From DATKEH01 sp035546355 (GTDB taxonomy: Bacteria > Acidobacteriota > Thermoanaerobaculia > Multivoradales > JAIOJS01), in the NCBI GenBank assembly GCA_035546355.1, contig DATKEH010000258.1:1-35879 (forward strand): DNA of 35,879 bases, given 5' to 3'. A model generated the notes under the pieces. It was not told where the DNA came from and did not search any database. It worked only from the letters and a program-made list of their open reading frames with translations. Of the stretch, positions 10,101 through 16,536 are shown in pieces. The position numbers were made by a program, and so were the translations under genes. The first letter of the stretch is position 1, and the number at the start of each line of letters is the position of its first letter.

Positions 10101-10433
10101 CACGGCGAGGCCGGGCACTGGCGAGGGGCGGCGGAAGTGCTGTTGCGCGGGGTCGAGCGGCTGCCGGCCAGCCAGCGGCTGCGACTCGCGCTGAGCTATG
10201 CCCTCGATCGCAGCGGCGGCAAGGGGGAGGCGTTGCGTCTGGCGCACGAGCTCACCGCCGGCAGTGACGGGCCGGTGGTCGAATCGCCGCGCAGCCGCTA
10301 CAACCGCTGGCCCAGGGCGCTGCTCGAGCGACAGCGGCTGGTGCTCGCGGCCAACGCCGAAGAGCGCCTGCCGGTGCTGGCGCGGGTGTTCGGCCCGATG
10401 GCGGCGCAGGGTACGCAGGGGGCCGGGCGATGA
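7176..10433 (+). CDS. large secreted VWFA-TPR protein
   Basis: 1085 aa starting at a GTG that overlaps the FecR stop (GTGA). A signal peptide (MRRGLAPAVAAVAAMAILAA region, about residues 1-24) is followed by an N-terminal segment (LTRDNFELFDGRQRQEI) typical of the Acidobacterial VWFA-related family, and a VWFA domain (about 95-410) with DxSxS as DLSFS near residue 105 and VVLLSQGFDSR. The central beta-rich region (about 440-690) has no assignment. An Ala/Pro-rich linker follows near 710-740, and then a TPR-like C-terminus (about 750-1085), paralogous to the protein at 2944-4014. Likely exported to periplasm or surface as a scaffold. The next gene overlaps by 4 nt. No sortase-type or CTERM tail is seen at the C-terminus. 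Molecular role unknown. Confidence 0.88.
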   Translation: MRRGLAPAVAAVAAMAILAAPAAGQSGSYGETTSILVVEVPVTVTDGGRPLRGLTRDNFELFDGRQRQEITSFEVIDLATVPRTAEGAGALGLAGRRYFLLLFDLSFSQPEALVRARRAASELVLDRLHPSDLVAVATYSAARGAELVLSFTPDREQARLAVDTLGAPGLLQRGTDPLALLSLAPQGAVEAAGGAGGTGRAGVVEGLVREHLEAIAATTDRVDREEQGRQVAAMTRALADLAGAMGRLDGRKHVVLLSQGFDSRLLTGDAETKQETRTALESGEIWNVDSDQTYGQAGVVNRLEGMLDAFRRADAAIHAIDIGGLQAGGDERSRASGIDSLVMMARGTGGEVFENRNDLGESLASLLDQTSVTYLLAFQPQSVRDDGAFRRIRVRLEGVPGNPRLSHRRGYVTPDARAAPHPLQERLAATQALHGARAGGDIGVSVLAAALPGEAGGGRVPLLLEIDGETLVGTARNEAVQAEIHVYAFDGEGSVHGYLGQALTLPPGAALAEGRRGIKFYGSVALPPGDYALRVLVRDLGSGRSALQIVPVSVPDFAAAPVLSPALFPEPLDRWLLVRQGAAEGEALTEYPYRWKGEVFVPAARPVALRAAATHVSLLGFGLPEGDVRIAAEILRHDGRGASGGSLQVVERVRDPQRGEDQLLAQLDTSGLDPGDYTLLVEVTDPASGATASSATPFAVSGEGAVLAAGEPAAGAPAGVDAAADPTTTAAAGPGLPEVEELSVQTHELERRYREVLSRLAQGDREGAMHGLLVLEQQALSQARNKDTGDKLGQIERRVVGALTRGQHEGMVPILMLHQESYGRYAEGSHGFLTVHAVAMVETLAVSYAKQGGRGARALAGQFLAGLGGDLQHRGGLSTARRLFELALQYDPDNTVALLGLGALFEKTGAYADAVAPLRSLVAADPRNAEATLRLGMVLWRTGQKEETRRLLEGLTVSDGEDWILDLAFQQLAAFHGEAGHWRGAAEVLLRGVERLPASQRLRLALSYALDRSGGKGEALRLAHELTAGSDGPVVESPRSRYNRWPRALLERQRLVLAANAEERLPVLARVFGPMAAQGTQGAGR

Positions 10434-11596
10434 GCCTGCGGATGCTCCTCGCCTTGACTGCGGCTCTGCTCGCCGGCCCGGTACGCGCCGAGGTGCACGT
10501 CGACTTCATCAGCCCCGACCGCACGGTGCCGGTGTTCGGAGAGACGCTGTTCGCGGTCGCCGTCGAGGCCGATACGCCTGTCGAGAGGGTCGAGTTCCTG
10601 GTCGACGGCAGTCTGGTGCGCACGCTGCAGGCGCCGCCCTGGGAGGTGACCGTCGACGTCGGCCAGGACAACGTCGAGCATCACTTCCGGGCGGTGGCCC
10701 ACACGGTGCGCGGGGAGAAGGGAGCGAGCACCCTGTCGACGCCCCGCTTCAGCGTCAACGAAGAGGTCGACGTCGCCCTGCAGGAGCTGTACGTCACCGT
10801 GAGCCGCGGCGAACGGCGGATCCTCGATCTCGGGGTCGGCGACTTCCGCGTCTTCGACGACGGCAAGAGCCAGGAGATGGTCACCTTTCAGCGAGGGGAC
10901 GTGCCGCTGACTGCGGTGCTGCTGGTCGATGCCAGCGAGAGCATGCAGGGGGAACGGTTGCACGCCGCGCTCGACGGCGTCGATGCCTTCGTCTCCGGCA
11001 TGCGGCCGCTCGACGAGGCGATGGTGATGCTGTTCTCGGATACGCTGCTGCGCGCCACCCCCTTCACCGACGAGACCGCGGTGCTGGCCCGCAGCCTGGC
11101 GGGAGTGGCGGCGACCGGCGGCACGGCGCTCAACGACCACCTCTACCTGGCGCTCAAGAAGCTCGACGCCCGCCCCGGCCGGCGGGTGGTAGTGGTGCTG
11201 TCGGACGGCGCCGACGTGCTGAGCGTGCTGCGCATGCGCGACGTGCTGTGGAAGGCGCGCTTGAGCCGCGCCCTGGTCTACTGGATCCGCCTCGACGCCG
11301 GCGGCAAGAGCAGCGCCTCGTTCAGCTCCGCCTGGCGCGACGCCGACGCCAATCGCGAGGAGCTCGCCCTGCTCGAAAAGGTGGTGGCGGAGAGCGGCGG
11401 GCGGGTCGTCGGGCTGCGCAGCGCGGCCGAGGTCCCCAGCGCCTTCGCCCTGGTGCTGCGCGAGCTGCGCGAGCAGTACGTGCTCGGCTACTACCCGAGC
11501 GACCGGCGAGGAGACGGCCGCCTGCGGCCGGTGGAGGTCAGGGTCGGGGGCATGGGCCTGTCGGTGCGGTCCCTCCGCGGCTGGTACGACTACTGA
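10430..11596 (+). CDS. secreted Ig-VWFA domain protein
   Basis: 388 aa with a signal peptide (MSLRMLLALTAALLAGPVRA), an Ig-like domain (about residues 25-110) and a VWFA domain (about 155-385). The metal-site motif DASES is near residue 166, followed by TALNDH and VLSDGAD; the C-terminus carries LREQYVLGYYP. It is closely similar to the Ig-VWFA part of the protein at 4011-5441 but lacks the STN domain, so it reads as the STN-less paralogue in the same operon. The ATG overlaps the previous stop (ATGA). It is the last gene of the block: an imperfect GGGTCGG/CCGACCC palindrome (11597-11611) follows the stop directly, and the next gene is 166 nt away. Confidence 0.87.
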   Translation: MSLRMLLALTAALLAGPVRAEVHVDFISPDRTVPVFGETLFAVAVEADTPVERVEFLVDGSLVRTLQAPPWEVTVDVGQDNVEHHFRAVAHTVRGEKGASTLSTPRFSVNEEVDVALQELYVTVSRGERRILDLGVGDFRVFDDGKSQEMVTFQRGDVPLTAVLLVDASESMQGERLHAALDGVDAFVSGMRPLDEAMVMLFSDTLLRATPFTDETAVLARSLAGVAATGGTALNDHLYLALKKLDARPGRRVVVVLSDGADVLSVLRMRDVLWKARLSRALVYWIRLDAGGKSSASFSSAWRDADANREELALLEKVVAESGGRVVGLRSAAEVPSAFALVLRELREQYVLGYYPSDRRGDGRLRPVEVRVGGMGLSVRSLRGWYDY

Positions 11597-11611
11597 GGGT
11601 CGGGCCGACCC
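11597..11611 (+). terminator. palindrome immediately after the VWFA operon
   Basis: GGGTCGG and CCGACCC flank a single G directly after the stop codon. It could fold as a GC-rich hairpin (five pairs with a 5-nt loop). There is no T-run, so intrinsic termination is doubtful; it may only mark the operon end. Confidence 0.25.
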
Positions 11612-11762
11612 TCGCCGCCCCGTAGGCGGGCTCCTGGCGCGGGTCGTGCACGTGAGAATCGAGCGGCGCTGGCGCCCGGGGCGTTCTGCATTCGGCGGCC
11701 GTGATAGGATGCCGCCCACCTCGGTAGCCCGACGGGAAGGCGCTGGATCGCAGGGGGGGCCG

Positions 11763-12896
11763 GTGAAGGTCGAGCAGTGCCGCAGGAGCGCCGCGGGCAG
11801 CTGGTCTGCCACCCCCGGCGACCTCCGCGGCGTGCAGCTGGTGCTGGCGTTCGGCAGTCGCGAGCTCTGCGTGCGGGGGGAGGCCTCGCGCGAGCTCGCC
11901 GCGGCGTATCCCGACGCCTGCGTCGTCGGCTGCTCTACAGCCGGCGAGATCTGCGGCACCGAGGTGACCGACGACACGCTGGTGTCCACGGCGGTGGCCT
12001 TCGAAGGGACGACGCTGCGACGCGCCCGCGTCGACCTCGCGGCAGCCGACAGCAGCCACGCGGCCGGGCAGCGGCTGGCCGCCAGCCTGCCGCGCGAGGG
12101 CCTGGTGCACGTGGTGGTGCTCTCCGAGGGGTTGGAGGTCAACGGCAGCGAGCTGGTACGCGGCATCACCGCCTCGTTGCCACCCGCCGTCACCGTCACC
12201 GGCGGCCTCTCGGGGGACGGCGAGCGCTTCGCCGAGACGCGGGTGATCTGCGACGGTGAAGCGCAGCAGGGGACGGTGGTGGCGATCGGTTTCTACGGCC
12301 AGCGGTTGCGGGTAGGGTACGCATCCCTGGGCGGTTGGGACCCCTTTGGCCCGGAGCGGCGCATCACTCGCTCTCGGGGCAACGTGCTCTACGAGCTGGA
12401 CGGCCGCTCGGCGCTGGAGCTGTACCAGCGCTATCTGGGCGAGCACGCCGCCGGGCTGCCGGCCAGCGGCCTGCTGTTCCCGCTCAGCCTGCGCACCGCT
12501 CAGGGAGGCCCGGGCGTCGTGCGCACCATCCTCGGCGTCGACCGGGCCGCTCACAGCCTCACCTTCGCCGGCGACATGCCGGAGGGCGCCTACGCGCGCC
12601 TGATGAAGGCGAATTTCGACCGGCTGATCGACGGCGCCGTGAGCGCGGCGCGCACCAGCTACGAGGCGGTCGGAGCGGCGACCCCGGAGATGGCGCTGCT
12701 GATCAGTTGCGTCGGGCGCAAGATGGTGCTCAAGCAGCGGATCGAGGAGGAGGTCGAGGCGGTGCGGGAGGTGCTCGGCGCCGGGGTCGTGCTGGCAGGC
12801 TTCTACTCCTATGGCGAGATCTCCCCCTTCACACCCGATGCCCGCTGCGAGCTGCACAACCAGACCATGACCATTACGACCTTCGCGGAGCGCTAA
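11763..12896 (+). CDS. FIST domain sensor protein (FIST_N + FIST_C)
   Basis: 377 aa, cytoplasmic, no signal peptide or membrane helix. Landmarks of the FIST family are VVGCSTAGEI near residue 60, VTGGLSGDG near 145, the FIST_C middle LYELDGRSALELYQRYLG, and the C-terminal AGFYSYGEI with HNQTMT. FIST is a predicted small-ligand (amino-acid-like) sensory domain normally encoded beside signalling enzymes. The next gene, a GGDEF/EAL protein 16 nt downstream, fits that. A GTG start at 11763 is chosen because the domain begins right after it and a G-rich stretch precedes it; an ATG at 11709 is in frame but overlaps a -10-like TAGGAT (11705-11710). The ligand is not predictable. Confidence 0.9.
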   Translation: MKVEQCRRSAAGSWSATPGDLRGVQLVLAFGSRELCVRGEASRELAAAYPDACVVGCSTAGEICGTEVTDDTLVSTAVAFEGTTLRRARVDLAAADSSHAAGQRLAASLPREGLVHVVVLSEGLEVNGSELVRGITASLPPAVTVTGGLSGDGERFAETRVICDGEAQQGTVVAIGFYGQRLRVGYASLGGWDPFGPERRITRSRGNVLYELDGRSALELYQRYLGEHAAGLPASGLLFPLSLRTAQGGPGVVRTILGVDRAAHSLTFAGDMPEGAYARLMKANFDRLIDGAVSAARTSYEAVGAATPEMALLISCVGRKMVLKQRIEEEVEAVREVLGAGVVLAGFYSYGEISPFTPDARCELHNQTMTITTFAER

Positions 12897-12912
12897 CCTG
12901 CGAGGGCCGGGC

Positions 12913-15171
12913 ATGCATTCTCTCCTCGCCCGCCAGCTGCGCCAGGGGTTCGGCTCGCTCGACGCCGCTCCGGAGCGGCTCCGCCCGTTCCTGGAGCTCG
13001 TCGACAGGGCGTATCGCGAGGCGGACGAGGATCGGCGCATGCTGGAGCGCTCCCTCGACCTCTCCTCGCAGGAGCTGTTGGCCGCCAACGCCGAGCTGGC
13101 GGCGCTGCTCGCCGGCTTCCCCGACCTGGTCTTGCGGCTCGACTACGAGGGGCGCATCCTCGACTTCGAAGGGGGAACGGAGGGGCGGATGGCGCTGCAG
13201 TCGGATGACCTCGTGGGGCGGCGCGTCAGCGAGCTGCCCCTCGGGGAGCTAGCCGAGAAGGTGGCAGTGGCCACCCGCAAGGTGCAGGGAGGGGAGAGGC
13301 TGGTGACCTTCGAGTACGCGCGCGCGGAGGAAGCGGAAGGGCGCCATTTCGAGGCCCGCGTGGCGCCGCTGTGCGAGGGCGAGGTGCTGGTCGTCGTCCG
13401 CGACATCAGCGAGCGGATCGAATCCCAGGCCGAGATAGAGCGCCATCTGTCGCTGTTGCGGTCGACGCTCGACTCCACCGCCGATGGCATCCTGGCGGTG
13501 GACCGCGCCGGGAGGATCGTCGTCTTCAACCGGCGCTTCGTGCAGCTGTGGCGGGTGCCTCCCGAGGTGCTGCGGCCGCGGGACGACCGGCGCGCCCTGG
13601 AGTACGTCGCCGCCGAGCTGCAGGAACCGCAGGCCTTCCTGCGCAAGGTCGACGAGATCTACGCCCACCCGGAGGCCGAGAGCCGCGATCTCCTGCGCTT
13701 CAAGGACGGCAGGGTCTTCGAGCGCTACTCGCTGCCGCAGTGGCTGGACGGGCGGCCGGTCGGCCGGGTGTGGAGCTTCCGCGACGTCACGGTGCAGAAG
13801 CGGGTCGAGGAGCAGCTGCTGTTCGCCGCCGTGCACGACCAGCTCACCGGCCTGCACAACCGCCCGCTCTTCGTCGACCGGCTGGAGCTGGCGGTGCGGC
13901 GCATCAAGCGGCACCCCGAGCGGGCGTTCGCGGTGCTCTTCGTCGATCTCGACCGCTTCAAGGTGGTCAACGACAGCCTCGGGCACGCAGTGGGGGACGA
14001 GCTGCTGGTGGCGGTAGGCCAGAGGCTGCGAACCTGCGTGCGGCCGGAGGACACGGTGGCGCGAATGGGGGGCGACGAGTTCACCATCCTGCTCGAGGAG
14101 ATAGGCGGCGCAGAGGACGCGGCGCTGGTCGCGGGCCGTATCCACGACTGCCTGCGGCAACCCTTCTCGTTGCGTGGCTTCGAAGTCTTCACCACCGCCA
14201 GCATCGGTATCGCGCTGAGCGCTCTGCACTACGGCAGCCCGGACGAAGTGCTGCGCGACGCCGACATCGCGATGTACCAGGCCAAGGCGCGCGGCAAGGC
14301 CCGCCACGAGGTCTTCCACGCCGGCATGCACGACTCGGCGGTGGCGCTGCTCGAGCTCGAGAACGACCTGCGGCGAGCCGCGGATCTGGGCGAGCTGCGG
14401 CTGCACTACCAGCCGATCGTCGCGCTCGGCGACGGCCGACTGGTCGGGTTCGAGGCCCTGCTGCGCTGGGAGCATCCGCGGCGGGGGCTGGTCTATCCAG
14501 AGCACTTCATGACTCTCGCCGAAGAGACCGGGCTGATCCTGCCCGTCGGCTGGTGGGCGCTGGAGGAGGCGTGCCGGAGGATGGCCGACTGGCAGCAGCG
14601 GTTCGACCCGCAGCGGCGGCTGTCGATCAGCGTCAACCTCTCGCAGCGCCAGTTCGCCGAGGCGGGCCTCGCCGCGCAGCTCGGTGGGCTGCTGGAGGAG
14701 ATCCGGCTGCCCGCCCGGTGCCTGGCCCTGGAGATCACCGAGGGAGCGGTGATGAAGGAGAGCGAGGCGGCGAGCGAACGCCTGGACCGCCTCCGCGACC
14801 TGGGGGTGCGACTGCACGTCGATGATTTCGGCACCGGCTACTCCTCACTGAGCTACCTGCACCGCTTCCCGATCCATGCGCTGAAGATCGACCATTCGTT
14901 CGTCGGCCGTATCGGGGCGGGCGGGGAGAACCTCGAGGTGGTGCGCACCATCACCCGGCTCGCCCAGGACCTCGACCTGGAGGTGGTCGCCGAGGGCATC
15001 GAGACCGCCGCCCAGCGCGCCCTGCTGGGCGAGCTGGGCTGTCAATACGGGCAGGGCTACCACTTCTCCGAGCCCGCCGACGCCCGCGGGGCCCTGATCA
15101 TGATCGCCGCCGGCCGCGCCTGGCCGCCGCCGTCGCCGGAGGCGCCGCTACCCCCGCAGCTCGCGCCCTAG
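12913..15171 (+). CDS. PAS-PAS-GGDEF-EAL c-di-GMP turnover protein
   Basis: 752 aa, no membrane segment. The N-terminal helical region (about residues 1-60, LLARQLRQGF ... LVDRAYREADEDRRMLERSL) resembles the front part of kinases encoded beside FIST proteins. Two PAS-like domains (about 62-170 and 180-300) precede a GGDEF domain with an intact motif MGGDEF near residue 386 and an RxxD inhibitory site (RPED) five residues upstream of it. The EAL domain is complete: EAL near 514, LEITEGAVM, DDFGTGYSS, KIDHSFV, AEGIET. Both synthesis (diguanylate cyclase) and hydrolysis (phosphodiesterase) of c-di-GMP are therefore possible. The ATG at 12913 follows GAGGG by about 8 nt and lies 16 nt after the FIST stop, so the two probably form one operon and one input-output unit. 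Confidence 0.95.
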   Translation: MHSLLARQLRQGFGSLDAAPERLRPFLELVDRAYREADEDRRMLERSLDLSSQELLAANAELAALLAGFPDLVLRLDYEGRILDFEGGTEGRMALQSDDLVGRRVSELPLGELAEKVAVATRKVQGGERLVTFEYARAEEAEGRHFEARVAPLCEGEVLVVVRDISERIESQAEIERHLSLLRSTLDSTADGILAVDRAGRIVVFNRRFVQLWRVPPEVLRPRDDRRALEYVAAELQEPQAFLRKVDEIYAHPEAESRDLLRFKDGRVFERYSLPQWLDGRPVGRVWSFRDVTVQKRVEEQLLFAAVHDQLTGLHNRPLFVDRLELAVRRIKRHPERAFAVLFVDLDRFKVVNDSLGHAVGDELLVAVGQRLRTCVRPEDTVARMGGDEFTILLEEIGGAEDAALVAGRIHDCLRQPFSLRGFEVFTTASIGIALSALHYGSPDEVLRDADIAMYQAKARGKARHEVFHAGMHDSAVALLELENDLRRAADLGELRLHYQPIVALGDGRLVGFEALLRWEHPRRGLVYPEHFMTLAEETGLILPVGWWALEEACRRMADWQQRFDPQRRLSISVNLSQRQFAEAGLAAQLGGLLEEIRLPARCLALEITEGAVMKESEAASERLDRLRDLGVRLHVDDFGTGYSSLSYLHRFPIHALKIDHSFVGRIGAGGENLEVVRTITRLAQDLDLEVVAEGIETAAQRALLGELGCQYGQGYHFSEPADARGALIMIAAGRAWPPPSPEAPLPPQLAP

Positions 15172-15235
15172 GGGAAGCCCTGGGGGCCCCTGCCGCACCC
15201 ACCCCGCAGGGTGTGCCGCAGAACCGGCGGGTGGG

Positions 15236-15243
15236 TATATAGT
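15236..15243 (+). promoter_or_regulatory. possible -10 element (TATATAGT) for the TPR gene
   Basis: TATATAGT, an AT-rich island in very GC-rich DNA, lies 30 nt before the ATG at 15273. It would give a leader of about 23 nt. No convincing -35 hexamer is found 16-18 nt upstream. Confidence 0.35.
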
Positions 15244-15272
15244 CCTACTCCCATGCCCCGCGCAGGTGTCGG

Positions 15273-16523
15273 ATGACCCTCTTCTGGGCTCTCCTCGCAG
15301 CGGTGGCCGGGCTCGTCCTGGGCTTCCAGGGGGGGCGCTGGTTGGTGACGCGGCGCGAGCGACAGGAGCGGGATGCGCTCGCGGCCCGGCTGGCGGCGGC
15401 GCAGGAGGAGCACGACGGCGCGCTCGCGGAGCGGCAGGCCGAGCTCGCCCGCCGGCAGGCGGAGAACGAGGAGCTGGCGCGCCGGCTGGTAGCGACGGAG
15501 GACGAGGCGCGGCGGACGCGCCGCTGGGCCGAGACCCAGTTCCGCGGCCTCCTCGCCGAGATGCAGCAGGCATGGTCCCAGGCCGGCCTGCCGGACCGCC
15601 TGGACGAGGAGCGGCCCGAGGTCCCGGCGGAGCTGCAACCGCGGCTCGATGCGCTGGCGGGGCGACTGCAGCGATGGATGGACGAGCTGTCGCTCGCCAG
15701 CCCCGAGCTCTGTTACCAGCTGGGGCTCTGGCACGCCCTCGCCGGCCGCCTCAAGGAGGGGAGCGAGCTGTTCCAGGAGGCGGTGCAGCGCGGCATGGGC
15801 GTCGAGGCGTGGCTGGCGCTGGGGGACTGCCTGTGGGAGCTCGATCGGTCCGAGAGGGCCCGCAGCGCCTACCGCAACACGCTGGGGATGCGGAACACGC
15901 CGCTCCGGGCCGCCCTCCGCACCGCGCAGGTGGAGGTGCAGAAGTACCAGTTCAAGGAGTGCGTCGCGACGCTGGAGCGGGTCATGGGCAACGGGAGCGT
16001 GCTTCCCGCCGAGGCCTATGCGCTCGCCAGCTACGCCCATGGCAAGCTGGGGCAGGACCGCGAGGCGGTGGCGGCGTGCGAGACCGGGCTGAAGAGGCAT
16101 CGGGGCAACGCCGAGCTGCACGCCAAGATGATCATCCCGCTCTACCGCATGGGCGAGGTCGACAGGGCGGAGACGGCCTACCTGAAGGCCCTCGAGCTCG
16201 ACGAGCAGTGCGCCGAAGCCCATTTCGCGATGGGGGTGGCGCAGATGCAGCAGGGAGACGAGAAGGCCGCCGCCAGGTACTTCCGCCAGGCCCTGGAGCT
16301 GCAGAAGAGCTATCCGCAGGCGCACTGTTGTATCGGCCTCATCCACAACCGGGCGGGGCAGTACAAGAAGGCCCTGCAGCACCTCAAGAAGGCGGTGGAC
16401 ATGGATCCAGGCTACGCCGCCGCCTGGTATGCGATGAAGGACGCCTACGAAGGCCTCAAGGACTTCGACCAGGCGGTGGCCGCGCTGCGACGGGCGACGA
16501 CCCTGAACCCGGACTACCGCTGA
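15273..16523 (+). CDS. membrane-anchored coiled-coil TPR protein
   Basis: 416 aa. One N-terminal membrane helix (about residues 2-20, LFWALLAAVAGLVLGFQGG) is followed by a charged coiled coil (about 25-95, rich in Glu, Arg and Ala) and then at least six TPR-like repeats (about 140-416), clearest at the end: AEAHFAMGVAQMQQGDEKAA, QAHCCIGLIHNRAGQYKKAL, AAAWYAMKDAYEGLKDFDQA. The layout (N-terminal anchor, then TPRs) recalls LapB/YciM-type scaffolds, but no C-terminal metal-binding cysteines are seen, so that name is not given. The start is the first in-frame ATG; the Shine-Dalgarno is weak. It stands apart from the GGDEF/EAL gene by 101 nt and converges on the kinase gene with a 13-nt gap. Partner unknown. 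Confidence 0.85.
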   Translation: MTLFWALLAAVAGLVLGFQGGRWLVTRRERQERDALAARLAAAQEEHDGALAERQAELARRQAENEELARRLVATEDEARRTRRWAETQFRGLLAEMQQAWSQAGLPDRLDEERPEVPAELQPRLDALAGRLQRWMDELSLASPELCYQLGLWHALAGRLKEGSELFQEAVQRGMGVEAWLALGDCLWELDRSERARSAYRNTLGMRNTPLRAALRTAQVEVQKYQFKECVATLERVMGNGSVLPAEAYALASYAHGKLGQDREAVAACETGLKRHRGNAELHAKMIIPLYRMGEVDRAETAYLKALELDEQCAEAHFAMGVAQMQQGDEKAAARYFRQALELQKSYPQAHCCIGLIHNRAGQYKKALQHLKKAVDMDPGYAAAWYAMKDAYEGLKDFDQAVAALRRATTLNPDYR

Positions 16524-16536
16524 CCCGCCGCGGCCC

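Noticed and set aside
15273..16523. Naming the TPR protein LapB/YciM
   Set aside because: The N-terminal anchor and TPRs fit, but the C-terminal rubredoxin-like metal-binding cysteines of LapB are absent.
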